DNA of 64,000 nucleotides from Brevundimonas sp. (GCF_004210735.1 NZ_SDZL01000003.1:1-64000); one strand, 5' to 3'; counted from the first letter of the stretch, positions 16,954 to 25,429 are shown. A program made the numbers and translations. Notes: a model not told the origin generated them from the sequence alone.

Positions 16954-19900
16954 TGTTGTCCGATCTGTCGGTCCGCCGCCCCGTCTTTGCGGCGGTGGCG
17001 GCCATCGTCCTGTGCGTGATCGGGGCCGCGGCCTTCTTCTTCCTGCCGGTTCGCGAACTGCCGGACGTCGACCCCCCCATCGTCTCGGTCAACACCAGCT
17101 ACGCCGGCGCCTCGGCCGAGGTGATCGAAAGCCGGATCACCGAGCCCATCGAACAGCAGATCGCCGGCATCCAGGGCGTTCAGCGGATCAACTCGACCAG
17201 CCGTGACGGCCGCTCGAACGTCAACATCGAGTTCAGCCTGGACCGCAACATCGACGACGCCGCCAATGACGTGCGCGACCGCGTCAGCCGCGTCGTCGGC
17301 CGCCTGCCGGATCAGGCCGACCCGCCCGAAGTGGCCAAGGCCGACAGCGACAGCCAGCCGATCATGGTGCTGTTCCTGCGCTCGACCTCCATGAACCGGC
17401 TGGAGCTGACGGACTACGCCGACCGCTATCTGATCGACCGCCTGGCCACAGTGCCGGGCGTGGCCCAGGTCCAGATCTATGGTGAGCAACGCTACGCCAT
17501 GCGCATCTGGCTGGACGCCGCCGCCATGGCCGCGCGGGGCCTGACCGTCACCCAGGTCGAAACCGCCCTGACGACCCAGAACGTCGAACTGCCCGCTGGG
17601 TCGCTGGAATCGACGGACAAGGACTACACCGTGCGGGTGGCGCGCACCTATGCGCGGGCCGAGGACTTCGCCCAGCTGCCTATCGGCACGGCGGGCTCGG
17701 CCACGGTCTCGACCGGTGTGATCCAGGGCAACGCCGCCTATGTCACCCGCCTGGGCGACATCGCCCGGGTCGAGGAGGCGCCGGCCGAGGCGCGCCGCCT
17801 GTTTCGGGGCAACGGCCTGGACCAGATCGGCCTGGCCGTGACGCGTCAGGCCCAGTCGAACGACCTGGCGATTTCCGACGGCGTCACCAAGCTGATGGAG
17901 CAAATCCGCCCCAGCCTGCCCGAAGGCGTCACGCTGGAGATGGGGTCCGACAACTCGGTCTTCACCTCGCACGCCATCGACGAGGTGTGGATCACCATCG
18001 GCATCTCGATGGCGCTGGTGGCGCTCGTCAATTTCATCTTCCTGGGCAGTCTGCGGGCGGCGTTGATCCCGTCCGTCGTGGCGCCGATCTGCCTGCTGGC
18101 GACCTTTATCGTGCTGGCGCCGCTGGGCTTCTCGCTGAACCTGCTGACGCTGCTGGCGCTGGTGCTGGCCATTGGTCTGGTGGTCGATGACGCCATCGTG
18201 GTGACCGAGAACATCCAGCGTCGTCTGGACCATGGCGAGCCGCCGCTGGTCGCGGCCGAGCGGGGGACGCGTCAGGTGTTCTTCGCTGTCGTGGCGACGA
18301 CCGTCGTGCTGCTGTCGGTGTTCGCGCCGCTGCTGTTCCTGCCCGGCTATGTCGGGCGTCTGTTCGTCGAACTGGCGGCGGCCATCGCCGCCGCCGTGGC
18401 CTTCTCGGCCTTCCTGGCGCTCAGCCTGTCGCCGATGCTGGCGTCCAAGATCCTGAAGCCCGCCGCCGGGTCCGGCTGGCTGGCGCGTCAGGTCGACCGC
18501 ACCATGGATGCGGTCAAGGAATCCTACAGCCGCTCGCTGGACGCCCTGCTGGGCCGCCGCATCGCCGTGGTCGGTGTCGCCGCCCTGATCCTGCTGGTCG
18601 GGGGTGGGGCGGTCGCCATGTTCCTGCACCTGCCGGACGAACTGGTCCCGCCCGAGGATCGCGGCCGCGTCTCGGTTCGCGTCCAGGGGCCGGAGGGCGC
18701 GGGCTTCGACTACACCCGCAAGATCATGCTGGGTCTGGAGCCGATCCTGGCCGAGTACAGGGCGAACGGAGAGGTCGACAGCTATCTGGTCTCCGCCCCC
18801 GGCTTCGGCGGCGGCAGCTTCAACTCGGGTAACGCCAGCCTGACGCTCATGGACTGGTCCGAGCGCACCCGCTCGGCCGACGAGATCGCGCAGGAGCTTA
18901 ACGCCAAGCTGCGCACCCAGACCGACGCCCAGGTCAACGCCTCGACCCCCGGCGCCTTCCAGCGCGGCGGCGGTAACTCCAACTCGGTCGAGATGGTGGT
19001 GACCGGGGCCGAATACGGCCCGATCTACAACTGGCTGCAGCCCGTTCTGGCGGCGGCCCAGGACTATCCCGGCTTCTCGCGTCCGCGTCTGAACTACGAG
19101 CCGAACTCGCCCCGTCTGCTGGTCGAGGTCGATCCGCAAAAGGCCGCCGCCCTGGGCGTCTCGTCCCAGCAGATCGGCCGCACGCTGGAGACGATGTTCG
19201 GCTCCCGCCGCGCCACGACCTATATCAAGGGCGGTCAGGAATATGACGTCATCCTGCAGACAGACCGCGACAACCGGCGCGGTGTCGGGGATCTGGAGGC
19301 GCTGTATGTCTCGACCGGTGCGGGTCAACTGGTGCCGCTGTCGTCGGTGGTGACCACGCGCACGTCGGGCGATACGCCGGACCGGCGCCGGCTGGATCGC
19401 CAGCGAGCCATCACCCTTCAGGCCGATCTGGCGCCGGGCACGACCATCGCCGACGCCGTGGCCTTCCTGAACGCCGAGGTCGCCAAACAGCCGCAAGGTC
19501 TGGCGACCATCCGCTGGGGCGGCGCGGCCCGGGATCAGCAGGAGGCGGGCGGCGCGGTCGCTGCGGCCTTCGGCCTGGCCCTGCTGCTGGTCTTCCTGGT
19601 TCTGGCGGCCCAGTTCGAGAGCTGGATCACCCCGGCGGTGATCATGCTGACTGTGCCCCTGGCGGCGGCGGGCGGCCTGTTCGGCCTGTTGATGGCGGGC
19701 TCCAGCCTGAACATCTACAGCCAGATCGGCCTGATCATCCTGATCGGGGTGGCGGCCAAGAACGGCATCCTGATCGTCGAGTTCGCCAACCAGCTGCGCG
19801 ATCAGGGCCGATCGATCCGCGAGGCGATCATCGAATCCTCGACCCTGCGGCTGCGGCCCATCGTCATGACCTCGATCGCCACCGCCTTCGGCGCCCTGCC

Positions 19901-20111
19901 GTTGATGCTGTGGCAAGGCGCGGGCGCGGGCAGCCGCCAGACCATCGGTGTGGTGATCTTCTCGGGCGCCATGTTCGCGACCCTGCTGACCCTGTTCGTG
20001 GTGCCTGTGGTCTATGGCGTGCTGGCGCGCTTCACCCGCTCGCCGGAATACACCGCGCGCAAGATCGAGGAATGGGAAGCGCAGGAGGTCGCGAGCAAGG
20101 CGGCTGACTGA
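16950..20111 (+). CDS. RND multidrug efflux transporter permease (HAE1-type)
   Basis: 1053 residues, full length for AcrB/MexB relatives. Starts MMLSDLSVRRPVFAAVAAIVLCVIGAAAFFFLPVRELPDVDPP, a family N-terminus with TM1. Two large periplasmic loops and 12 expected membrane segments; TM4 carries LVLAIGLVVDDAIVVTENIQRRL, with the proton-relay DD pair. Motif GVAAKNGILIVEFANQLRDQG is in the second half. It exports hydrophobic or amphiphilic compounds by proton antiport together with the adaptor encoded just upstream (4-base overlap). The substrate cannot be read. The sequence pattern resembles the MexF/MdtB-like single-permease group. Confidence 0.94.
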   Translation: MMLSDLSVRRPVFAAVAAIVLCVIGAAAFFFLPVRELPDVDPPIVSVNTSYAGASAEVIESRITEPIEQQIAGIQGVQRINSTSRDGRSNVNIEFSLDRNIDDAANDVRDRVSRVVGRLPDQADPPEVAKADSDSQPIMVLFLRSTSMNRLELTDYADRYLIDRLATVPGVAQVQIYGEQRYAMRIWLDAAAMAARGLTVTQVETALTTQNVELPAGSLESTDKDYTVRVARTYARAEDFAQLPIGTAGSATVSTGVIQGNAAYVTRLGDIARVEEAPAEARRLFRGNGLDQIGLAVTRQAQSNDLAISDGVTKLMEQIRPSLPEGVTLEMGSDNSVFTSHAIDEVWITIGISMALVALVNFIFLGSLRAALIPSVVAPICLLATFIVLAPLGFSLNLLTLLALVLAIGLVVDDAIVVTENIQRRLDHGEPPLVAAERGTRQVFFAVVATTVVLLSVFAPLLFLPGYVGRLFVELAAAIAAAVAFSAFLALSLSPMLASKILKPAAGSGWLARQVDRTMDAVKESYSRSLDALLGRRIAVVGVAALILLVGGGAVAMFLHLPDELVPPEDRGRVSVRVQGPEGAGFDYTRKIMLGLEPILAEYRANGEVDSYLVSAPGFGGGSFNSGNASLTLMDWSERTRSADEIAQELNAKLRTQTDAQVNASTPGAFQRGGGNSNSVEMVVTGAEYGPIYNWLQPVLAAAQDYPGFSRPRLNYEPNSPRLLVEVDPQKAAALGVSSQQIGRTLETMFGSRRATTYIKGGQEYDVILQTDRDNRRGVGDLEALYVSTGAGQLVPLSSVVTTRTSGDTPDRRRLDRQRAITLQADLAPGTTIADAVAFLNAEVAKQPQGLATIRWGGAARDQQEAGGAVAAAFGLALLLVFLVLAAQFESWITPAVIMLTVPLAAAGGLFGLLMAGSSLNIYSQIGLIILIGVAAKNGILIVEFANQLRDQGRSIREAIIESSTLRLRPIVMTSIATAFGALPLMLWQGAGAGSRQTIGVVIFSGAMFATLLTLFVVPVVYGVLARFTRSPEYTARKIEEWEAQEVASKAAD

Positions 20112-20121
20112 CCCTTGCCTT

Positions 20122-20270
20122 CTCCCTCCCCGTCCCGGGGAGGGTGGCTGAGCCCGCAAGGGCGAAGCCGGGTGGGGGCGACCAGGCTGAGCATCCACCG
20201 CGCCCAGCATCGCCAGGCCCTCCCCACCCGGTCGCTGCGCGACCACCCTCCCCAGAAGGGGAGGGAGAGG
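20122..20270. repeat. Paired palindromic repeat element (CTCCCTCCCC/GGGGAGGG type)
   Basis: Two inverted units. Left: CTCCCTCCCC-GTCC-GGGGAGGG, TGG, an inner hairpin, CGGGTGGGG. Right: the same order on the other strand, ending GGGGAGGGAG at 20268. Same plan as the elements at 24.3, 26.0, 39.0 and 58.1 kb, with different bases. It lies between the convergent RND pump and cytochrome c genes. Confidence 0.8.
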
Positions 20271-20277
20271 CGTCGCG

Positions 20278-20763
20278 TTATTGCGCCGCCGGCGCATACC
20301 CCGTCTCGACCTTCAGGAAGGCGATGACGTCGCGTCGGTCGGTCGCGTCGGGCAGGCCGGGGAAGGTCATCTTGTTCCCCGGCAGGAAGGTGCGCGGGTT
20401 CTGCAGCCAATGGTCCAGCCGCTCGGCGTCCCAGGCGAACCCGGCCGCCTTCAGCGCGGGCGAATAGTTGTATTTGACGTGCGTTCCCGCCTGACGGGCA
20501 AAGACGCCGTACAGGTTCGGCCCCGTCATGTTCGGCCCGTTCGGCGTGATCGTGTGGCAGGACCGGCACCGGGCGAAGGCGCGGGCGCCGTTCTCCAGAT
20601 CACCGGCGTCATAGGGCGCGGGCAGGGCGGCCATCAGCGCCGTCTTCTGTTCCGCGCTCAGGGCGACCGGCGTCGGCGTCGCGGGCGCATCGGCCGGCTC
20701 GTCCCCCGAACCACAGGCGGCCAGCGACAGCATCAACAGGGCAGGGGCGAACAGGCGGCGCAT
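20278..20763 (-). CDS. Class I cytochrome c, lipoprotein
   Basis: 161 residues from ATG 20763. The signal peptide ends in a lipobox (LMLSLAAC-GSG), so it is probably an N-acylated periplasmic protein. After an Ala/Thr/Pro linker comes a single c-type haem domain: ENGARAFARCRSCHTI is the CXXCH haem site and PGNKMTFPGL supplies the axial Met, ending with VIAFLK. The sequence resembles mitochondrial-like cytochrome c/c2 and membrane-bound CycM-type electron carriers. It would shuttle electrons in the periplasm. Divergent from feoA across about 147 bases. Confidence 0.88.
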   Translation of the reverse strand: MRRLFAPALLMLSLAACGSGDEPADAPATPTPVALSAEQKTALMAALPAPYDAGDLENGARAFARCRSCHTITPNGPNMTGPNLYGVFARQAGTHVKYNYSPALKAAGFAWDAERLDHWLQNPRTFLPGNKMTFPGLPDATDRRDVIAFLKVETGYAPAAQ

Positions 20764-20855
20764 GGCGGTCTCCGGTAACGGCGACAGTGATAGCGCAAGG
20801 GCGTTTCGTCGCAACGCCTGTGCTTGTCGCATGCTGGACGCCGTCGGGTCGCACC

Positions 20856-20870
20856 TGATAATCACTGTCA
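20856..20870 (+). promoter_or_regulatory. Fur-box-like operator upstream of feoAB
   Basis: TGATAATCACTGTCA fits the 7-1-7 Fur consensus (TGATAAT-C-ATTATCA) at 13 of 15 positions, and CCTGA/TCAGG extend the dyad. It lies 41 bases before the feoA ATG, in the gap shared with the divergent cytochrome c gene. Iron repression by Fur is inferred. Confidence 0.55.
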
Positions 20871-20910
20871 GGAAGGTCGGCGCCTCGCGCGCCGGAATAA
20901 TGCGAGCGTC

Positions 20911-21177
20911 ATGACCCAGACCATCAAACTCAGCCAGGCCCGTATCGGCGATCGCGGCGTGATCACCCAGGTCGGCGACCACTGTCACCATCAGGAGCAT
21001 GAGGTCGAGCTGGAGCGTCGCCTGCTGGAACTGGGCTTTGTCGAGGGCGCGCGCGTCGAACTGCTGCACGAGGGCCTGTTCGGCCGCGATCCCATCGCCA
21101 TCAAGGTGGACGACATGCGCGTCGCCCTGCGCCGTCACGAGGCCGCCAGCCTGACCGTAGAACTGGACGCCGCCTGA
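20911..21177 (+). CDS. feoA: Ferrous iron transport protein A
   Basis: 88 residues from ATG 20911. SH3-like FeoA fold: LSQARIGDRGVITQVG...LERRLLELGFVEGARVELLHEGLFGRDPIAIKVDDMRVALRRHEA. An insert DHCHHQEHEVE between strands 1 and 2 is His/Cys/Glu-rich and could bind metal. FeoA is a small cytoplasmic partner that modulates the FeoB Fe(II) transporter. Its TGA overlaps the feoB ATG (TGATG), so the two are translated together. A Fur-like box precedes it. The longer track start (20824) would translate through that operator and is rejected. Confidence 0.9.
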   Translation: MTQTIKLSQARIGDRGVITQVGDHCHHQEHEVELERRLLELGFVEGARVELLHEGLFGRDPIAIKVDDMRVALRRHEAASLTVELDAA

Positions 21178-23048
21178 TGGATGTCGCCGTTCGTCCCGCC
21201 CGCATCGCCCTGGTCGGCAACCCCAACAGCGGCAAGACCGCCCTGTTCAACGCCCTGACCGGCGCCCACCAGAAGGTCGCCAACTACGCCGGCGTGACCG
21301 TCGAGCGGAAGGAGGGCCGGATCGTCTCCGAGGCGGGCCGCTCCATGACCATTCTGGACCTGCCGGGCACCTATTCCCTGCGCGCCCGCAGCCTGGATGA
21401 AGAAGTCACCCGCGACGCCGTTCTGGGCACGCTGGCGGGCGAGGTTCCGCCGGACGTGGTGGTCTGTGTCGCCGACGCCACCAACCTGCGTCTGGTGCTG
21501 CGTCTGGCGCTGGAGTTGAAGCAGGTCGGCCGGCCGATGGTGCTGGCGCTGAACATGTTCGACATCGCCCAGCGTCAGGGCCTGCGCATCGATCTGGAGC
21601 GGCTGTCCGCTGAACTGGGCGCGCCGGTCGTGACGACCGTGGCCACCCGAAAGCGCGGCATTCCCGAACTGGTCGCCGCGGTCGAGGCGCAGGCCGGCCT
21701 GTTCCGGGCCGAGACCCATAATGTCTGGCACGCCCCCTCGGCCGCCGAAATCCGCGCCGCCCACCGTGAGGCCGAGCGCATCATGAAGGCCTGCGTCCGC
21801 CCGCCCGAGCGGCCGGACACCTTGACGGGCAAGATCGACAGCGTGCTGCTGAACCCGGTCGCGGGTCTGGTCATTCTGTTGGCCGTGCTGTTCGTCATGT
21901 TCCAGGCGGTCTTCGCCTGGGCCACCCCGGCCATGGACCTGATCGAGGCGGGCTTCGGCGCGCTGGGCGGCCTGGTCGCGGCGGTCGTGCCGGACGGCCT
22001 TTTGCAGAGCCTGATCGTCGACGGCCTGATCTCGGGCGTCGGCAGCGTGCTGGTCTTCCTGCCGCAGATCCTGATCATCTTCCTGTTCATCATACTGCTG
22101 GAAGACTTCGGCTACATGGCGCGGGCCGCCTTCCTGATGGACAAGATCATGGGCGGGGCGGGGCTGCATGGCCGCGCCTTCATCCCCCTGCTGTCCAGCT
22201 TCGCCTGCGCCATTCCCGGCATCATGGCGACCCGGGTGATCGAGGCGAAGCGCGACCGCCTGACCACCATCCTGGTCGCGCCGCTGATGACCTGCTCGGC
22301 GCGCATCCCGGTCTATACGCTGATCATCGCCGCCTTCATTCCGAACGAGACGGTGTGGGGCTTCGCCAACCTGCAGGGGCTGGTGATGTTCGGGCTCTAC
22401 GCCTCGGGCATCCTTTCTGCGCTGCTGGTGTCGCTGGTGGTGCGCAAGGTGTTCTGGCGCGGCGCGGTCGAGCCCTTCATGATGGAGCTGCCGGCCTACA
22501 AGATCCCGGACGTGAAGAGCGTCCTGTTCAACCTGTGGCTCCGGGCCAAGATCTTCATGCGCCGCGCGGGCAAGATCATCCTGCCGCTGATGATCATCGT
22601 CTGGGCGCTGTCGACCTTCCCCTATCCGCCCGAAGGCGCGACCGGTCCGGCCATCGACTATTCCGTCGCCGGCATGATCGGCAAGACGCTGGAACCCATC
22701 TTCGCCCCCATCGGATTCAGCTGGCAGATGGTCGTGGCCCTGGTGCCCGGCATGGCTGCGCGCGAGGTGGCGGTGGCAGTCCTCGGCACCGTCTATGCCG
22801 TGGCGGGGGCAGAGGAAAACGTCGGCGCACTGGCTTCGGTGCTGGCCGCCGACTGGTCGCTGGCTACCGGCCTGGCCTTCCTGGCCTGGTACGTCTTTGC
22901 GCCGCAATGCCTGCCGACCATCGGCGTGGTTCGTCGCGAGACGGGCTCGCTGAAATGGACGCTGATCATGGTCGGCTACATGTTCGGTCTGGCCTATCTG
23001 TCGGCCTTCGTCGTCTACCGGATCGCGGTGGCCCTGGGCGGGGGGTGA
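21177..23048 (+). CDS. feoB: Ferrous iron transporter FeoB (GTPase-permease)
   Basis: 623 residues. The N-terminal G domain has G1 GNPNSGKTALFNALTG, a switch region with the T of YAGVTVERKEG, G3 DLPGTYS and G4 NMFD. A helical spacer (GDI-like) is followed by a polytopic membrane domain with two gate repeats: the LLSSFACAIPGIMATR motif with its Cys, and VLVAPLMTCSARIPVYTLII. The C-terminus ends after a last helix at LGGG, without the Cys-rich FeoC-like tail. It imports Fe(II) across the inner membrane. Second gene of the Fur-boxed feoAB operon. Confidence 0.95.
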   Translation: MDVAVRPARIALVGNPNSGKTALFNALTGAHQKVANYAGVTVERKEGRIVSEAGRSMTILDLPGTYSLRARSLDEEVTRDAVLGTLAGEVPPDVVVCVADATNLRLVLRLALELKQVGRPMVLALNMFDIAQRQGLRIDLERLSAELGAPVVTTVATRKRGIPELVAAVEAQAGLFRAETHNVWHAPSAAEIRAAHREAERIMKACVRPPERPDTLTGKIDSVLLNPVAGLVILLAVLFVMFQAVFAWATPAMDLIEAGFGALGGLVAAVVPDGLLQSLIVDGLISGVGSVLVFLPQILIIFLFIILLEDFGYMARAAFLMDKIMGGAGLHGRAFIPLLSSFACAIPGIMATRVIEAKRDRLTTILVAPLMTCSARIPVYTLIIAAFIPNETVWGFANLQGLVMFGLYASGILSALLVSLVVRKVFWRGAVEPFMMELPAYKIPDVKSVLFNLWLRAKIFMRRAGKIILPLMIIVWALSTFPYPPEGATGPAIDYSVAGMIGKTLEPIFAPIGFSWQMVVALVPGMAAREVAVAVLGTVYAVAGAEENVGALASVLAADWSLATGLAFLAWYVFAPQCLPTIGVVRRETGSLKWTLIMVGYMFGLAYLSAFVVYRIAVALGGG

Positions 23049-23088
23049 CTTTGCGTCGGCCTATCGCGCTTCGCGCTACTTGAGGCCA

Positions 23089-23133
23089 GGGGCCGCGTCG
23101 GGTCGAGAAGGCGTAGCCTTCTGACCGCGGCCC
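23089..23133. terminator. Strong hairpin between convergent feoB and tetR
   Basis: GGGGCCGCG...GTC.AGAAGGC-GTA-GCCTTCT-GAC..CGCGGCCC forms a long stem with small bulges. It lacks a U run, so termination is possible but unproven. Confidence 0.45.
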
Positions 23134-23147
23134 GCTAAGAAAACGCG

Positions 23148-23774
23148 TCAGCGTCCCGTCGTCAGCTTCACGACGATGTGCGCCGTCGTATCCACGATGG
23201 CCTCGGACGTGTCGGCGCGGCGCATCAGGTCGAAACCGGCGGCCACGGATTCGATCAGGCTGGCCGTCTCATAGGACGCCAGGCGGGGGTTCAGCCCCTC
23301 GGGGTGGAAGCCGCTGGATCGGGCCTGGGCGATCCGCCGTTCCAGCGCCAGATGCAGCCGCCGCAGCCGCTTGATCCGGCTCTCGGCGAAGGCCGGCTCG
23401 CCCTTGTCGGCCAGCATGTGCTCGACCCGCAGCACCGCCCCGTGCTCGCCCCACAGCGACAGCATCTCCAGCACCAGCGCCCGCGCCGAGGCGAAGCCCC
23501 GTTCGCCGCTCCAGTCCGCCTGGACGTGCGCGGCCAGCCGCTGGAAGTCGGTTCCGGCGTCCTCGGCCAGCACCAGCACCACTTCCTCCACCGTCTTGAA
23601 ATAGGTGTAGAAGGTCGGCGCCGAGACCCCGGCCGCCAGCGCTACGTCCGCGGCCCGAACCTCGCCCAGGTGTTTCTGGGTCAGAAGCGCCCGCGTGGCG
23701 TCCAGGATGGCGCGACGCGTTCGGCCGCCTCGTGCGCCGATCCTGTGTCCAAGCTTGTTGGTTGTCTCGGACAT
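23148..23774 (-). CDS. TetR/AcrR family transcriptional regulator
   Basis: 208 residues. The N-terminal helix-turn-helix is TRRAILDATRALLTQKHLGEVRAADVALAAGVSAPTFYTYFKTVEEVVLVLAEDAG, the TetR signature including the FYTYFK recognition segment. The C-terminal ligand-binding part is helical and unassigned. It acts as a dimeric DNA-binding repressor; its target is unknown because neighbours are feoB (convergent) and tRNA-Thr. No palindromic operator was found at its own start. Confidence 0.88.
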   Translation of the reverse strand: MSETTNKLGHRIGARGGRTRRAILDATRALLTQKHLGEVRAADVALAAGVSAPTFYTYFKTVEEVVLVLAEDAGTDFQRLAAHVQADWSGERGFASARALVLEMLSLWGEHGAVLRVEHMLADKGEPAFAESRIKRLRRLHLALERRIAQARSSGFHPEGLNPRLASYETASLIESVAAGFDLMRRADTSEAIVDTTAHIVVKLTTGR

Positions 23775-23805
23775 GCTCGGGGAGGGGCCGCCGGGAGAGG
23801 AATGA

Positions 23806-23881
23806 TGGTGCCGGTTGCAGGAATCGAACCCGCGACATCCAGTTTACAAAACTGGCGCTCTACCAACTGAGCTAAACCGGC
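23806..23881 (-). tRNA. tRNA-Thr (anticodon TGT)
   Basis: Read on the minus strand: GCCGGTTTAGCTCAGTTGG... with anticodon stem CCAGT/ACTGG around loop TTTGTAA (anticodon TGT, codon ACA), T arm GCGGGTTCGATTCCTGC, acceptor AACCGGC, discriminator A and an encoded CCA. 76 nt, all arms pair. Confidence 0.97.
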
Positions 23882-23933
23882 GTTGCACGCCTTATGCTGG
23901 CGGAATCTCCGGCGTGCAAGCAATGTGCGTCAC

Positions 23934-24296
23934 ATGCCCGTCGCCGCACCCTTTTCCGCCTATCTGACGCCCATCCTGATGCTGATGGCGTCCAATGTCT
24001 TCATGACCTTCGCCTGGTATGGCCACCTGAAATTCGGGACCAAGCCCCTGTGGATCGTGGTCATGCTGAGCTGGGGCATCGCCTTCTTCGAATACTGGCT
24101 GGCCGTGCCCGCCAATCGCATCGGCCACGCCGTCTATTCCGCCGCCGAACTGAAGACGATGCAGGAGGTGATCACCCTGCTGGTCTTCGCCGTCTTTTCG
24201 GTCACCTATCTGGGCGAGAAGCTGACGGTGAACCATCTGGTCGGCTTTGGCCTGATCATGGGCGGGGCGTGGTTCATCTTCCGCGGGCCGCTGTAA
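23934..24296 (+). CDS. DMT-like small membrane protein, DUF486 family
   Basis: 120 residues from ATG 23934; the track's earlier start would run from the tRNA edge. Four hydrophobic helices: LTPILMLMASNVFMTFAWYGHL, LWIVVMLSWGIAFFEYWLAVPANRIG, LKTMQEVITLLVFAVFSVTYL and LVGFGLIMGGAWFIFRG. The F.AWYGHLKF and EYWLAVPANRIGH blocks and the length of about 115-120 residues are those of DUF486, a branch of the drug/metabolite transporter fold. Substrate unknown. A repeat element follows at once. Confidence 0.87.
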   Translation: MPVAAPFSAYLTPILMLMASNVFMTFAWYGHLKFGTKPLWIVVMLSWGIAFFEYWLAVPANRIGHAVYSAAELKTMQEVITLLVFAVFSVTYLGEKLTVNHLVGFGLIMGGAWFIFRGPL

Positions 24297-24299
24297 AAT

Positions 24300-24449
24300 C
24301 CTTCTCCCCTCGGGGGAGAAGGTGGGCGGCGAAGCCGCTCGGATGAGGGGGCTGTGTCAGCGAGCAGACGGCTTGATGTCGAGGGTGAGGCCAACCGCCC
24401 CCTCATCCGTCTTGCTCCGCAAGCCACCTTCTCCCCCGAGGGGAGAAGG
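24300..24449. repeat. MITE/REPIN-like element, copy 1
   Basis: CCTTCTCCCC-TC-GGGGGAGAAGG, TGG, hairpin GCGGCGAAGCCGC, TCGGATGAGGGGG, then a core (CTGTGTCAGCG...TTGATGTCGAGGG...GGCCAACC) and the mirror arm GCCCCCTCATCCG...CCACCTTCTCCCCCGAGGGGAGAAGG. About 150 bases. The core is shared with the copies at 26.0 and 39.0 kb (the latter reversed). It lies between convergent DUF486 and HIT genes. Confidence 0.85.
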
Positions 24450-24452
24450 AAA

Positions 24453-24890
24453 TCAGTCCAGCGCCGCGGCGATGCGTGCAGCCAGCGCCTTGAGCTGATC
24501 CGTGTCCGCCATCGGCGCATGGCCGTGGCCCTTCATCGGCCGGTCGGTCCAGCGCGGCACGATGTGGAAATGCAGGTGGAAGACGGTCTGCCCGCCCGCC
24601 TCGCCGTTGAACTGCATGACGCTCAGCCCCTCGGGCGCCAGCGCCTTCTCAACCGCGCGAGCCGTGCGCTGGACCGCCAGGATCAGGCGCTCCAGCGCCT
24701 CGGGCTCGATCTCCAGGATGGTGCGCGCCTGCGAGGTCTTGGACACCACCAACACATGCCCCTCGGACTGGGGAAAGACGTCCATGAAGGCCAGGACCTG
24801 ATCGTCCTCCCACACCTTCACGCTGGGGATGTCGCCGCGCAGGATCTTGCCGAAGATATTGTCGGGGTCATAGGCGCCGTGAAGGCTCAT
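24453..24890 (-). CDS. HIT family hydrolase
   Basis: 145 residues. Conserved HIT core: NIFGKILRGDIPSVKVWEDDQVLAFMDVFPQSEGHVLVVSK at the start, then FNGEAGGQTVFHLHFHIVPRW with the His triad HLHFHI. The family (HINT-type) hydrolyses nucleoside phosphoramidates or adenylylated amines; the in vivo substrate is unclear. Cytoplasmic. Single gene flanked by a repeat element at its 3' end. Confidence 0.92.
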   Translation of the reverse strand: MSLHGAYDPDNIFGKILRGDIPSVKVWEDDQVLAFMDVFPQSEGHVLVVSKTSQARTILEIEPEALERLILAVQRTARAVEKALAPEGLSVMQFNGEAGGQTVFHLHFHIVPRWTDRPMKGHGHAPMADTDQLKALAARIAAALD

Positions 24891-25002
24891 CGTCGGTCTC
24901 CGTGTCGCTGTCGAACCAAATCAGTAGCAGCTGGGGGCGGGGAGCCAAACGCCCACCGGCGCGCTATATGGTCAAGCTGAGGTTTAGCCCGGAGAGGTCG
25001 CC

Positions 25003-25362
25003 ATGCTGCGTTTCATCGTTCAGGCCGTGGTCACGGCCATCGGCCTGTGGCTGTCGGCCCAGGTCGTGCCGGGCGTCGATTTCACCAACACCGGCTCGCT
25101 GATCGCGGCGGCGGTCATCCTGGGTCTGGTCAACGCCGTCGTGCGGCCGATCATGGTGGTGCTGACCTTCCCGCTGACGCTGGTGACGTTCGGCCTGTTC
25201 CTGCTGGTGGTGAACGCGGCGATGATCGGGCTGACGGCGATGGTCCTGGGCGGCTTTGCGGTCGATGGCCTGTGGGCGGGGATCGGCGCGGCCATCGTCA
25301 CGGGCATCGTCAGCTGGATCGCCGGCTCGATTATTCCCGACGACCGTCGCGCCGAAAGATAA
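25003..25362 (+). CDS. Phage-holin-IV-like small membrane protein
   Basis: 119 residues, four transmembrane helices: FIVQAVVTAIGLWLSAQVVPG, LIAAAVILGLVNAVVRPIMVVLTFPLTLVTFGLFLLVVNAAMIGLTAMVLGGF, and a last one before IIPDDRRAER. The N-A-V-V-R-P-I segment followed by T-F-P-L-T-L-V-T-F-G-L-F is typical of the mycobacterial phage holin superfamily IV (PF04020). Despite the name these are chromosomal proteins of unknown role; nothing phage-like lies nearby. Its TAA is directly followed by the operator-like palindrome of the next gene. Confidence 0.82.
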   Translation: MLRFIVQAVVTAIGLWLSAQVVPGVDFTNTGSLIAAAVILGLVNAVVRPIMVVLTFPLTLVTFGLFLLVVNAAMIGLTAMVLGGFAVDGLWAGIGAAIVTGIVSWIAGSIIPDDRRAER

Positions 25363-25404
25363 TACCCGGATAAATTTGACGCGTTGATTTCATCCGGGTA
25401 TATC
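25362..25404 (+). promoter_or_regulatory. Sigma70-type promoter embedded in a 10-bp dyad operator
   Basis: ATACCCGGAT (25362-25371) and ATCCGGGTAT (25392-25401) are perfect inverted repeats spaced by 20 bases. Between and over them lie TTGACG (25376-25381) and TATATC (25399-25404) with an exact 17-base spacer. The right arm overlaps the -10, so a repressor bound there would block the promoter of the DUF2239 gene. Confidence 0.65.
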
Positions 25405-25429
25405 GCGGCTTCAGATCAATGAGGCCGCC

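Noticed and set aside
16713-20297. 1194-codon ORF on the minus strand opposite the RND pump
   Set aside because: Antisense shadow of a high-GC gene; its protein is Gln/Arg/Gly/Asp-rich with no domain, while the + strand encodes a full RND permease.
25003-25362. Holin-like gene as a prophage remnant
   Set aside because: The family name is historical; no integrase, capsid, lysin or attachment site is nearby.
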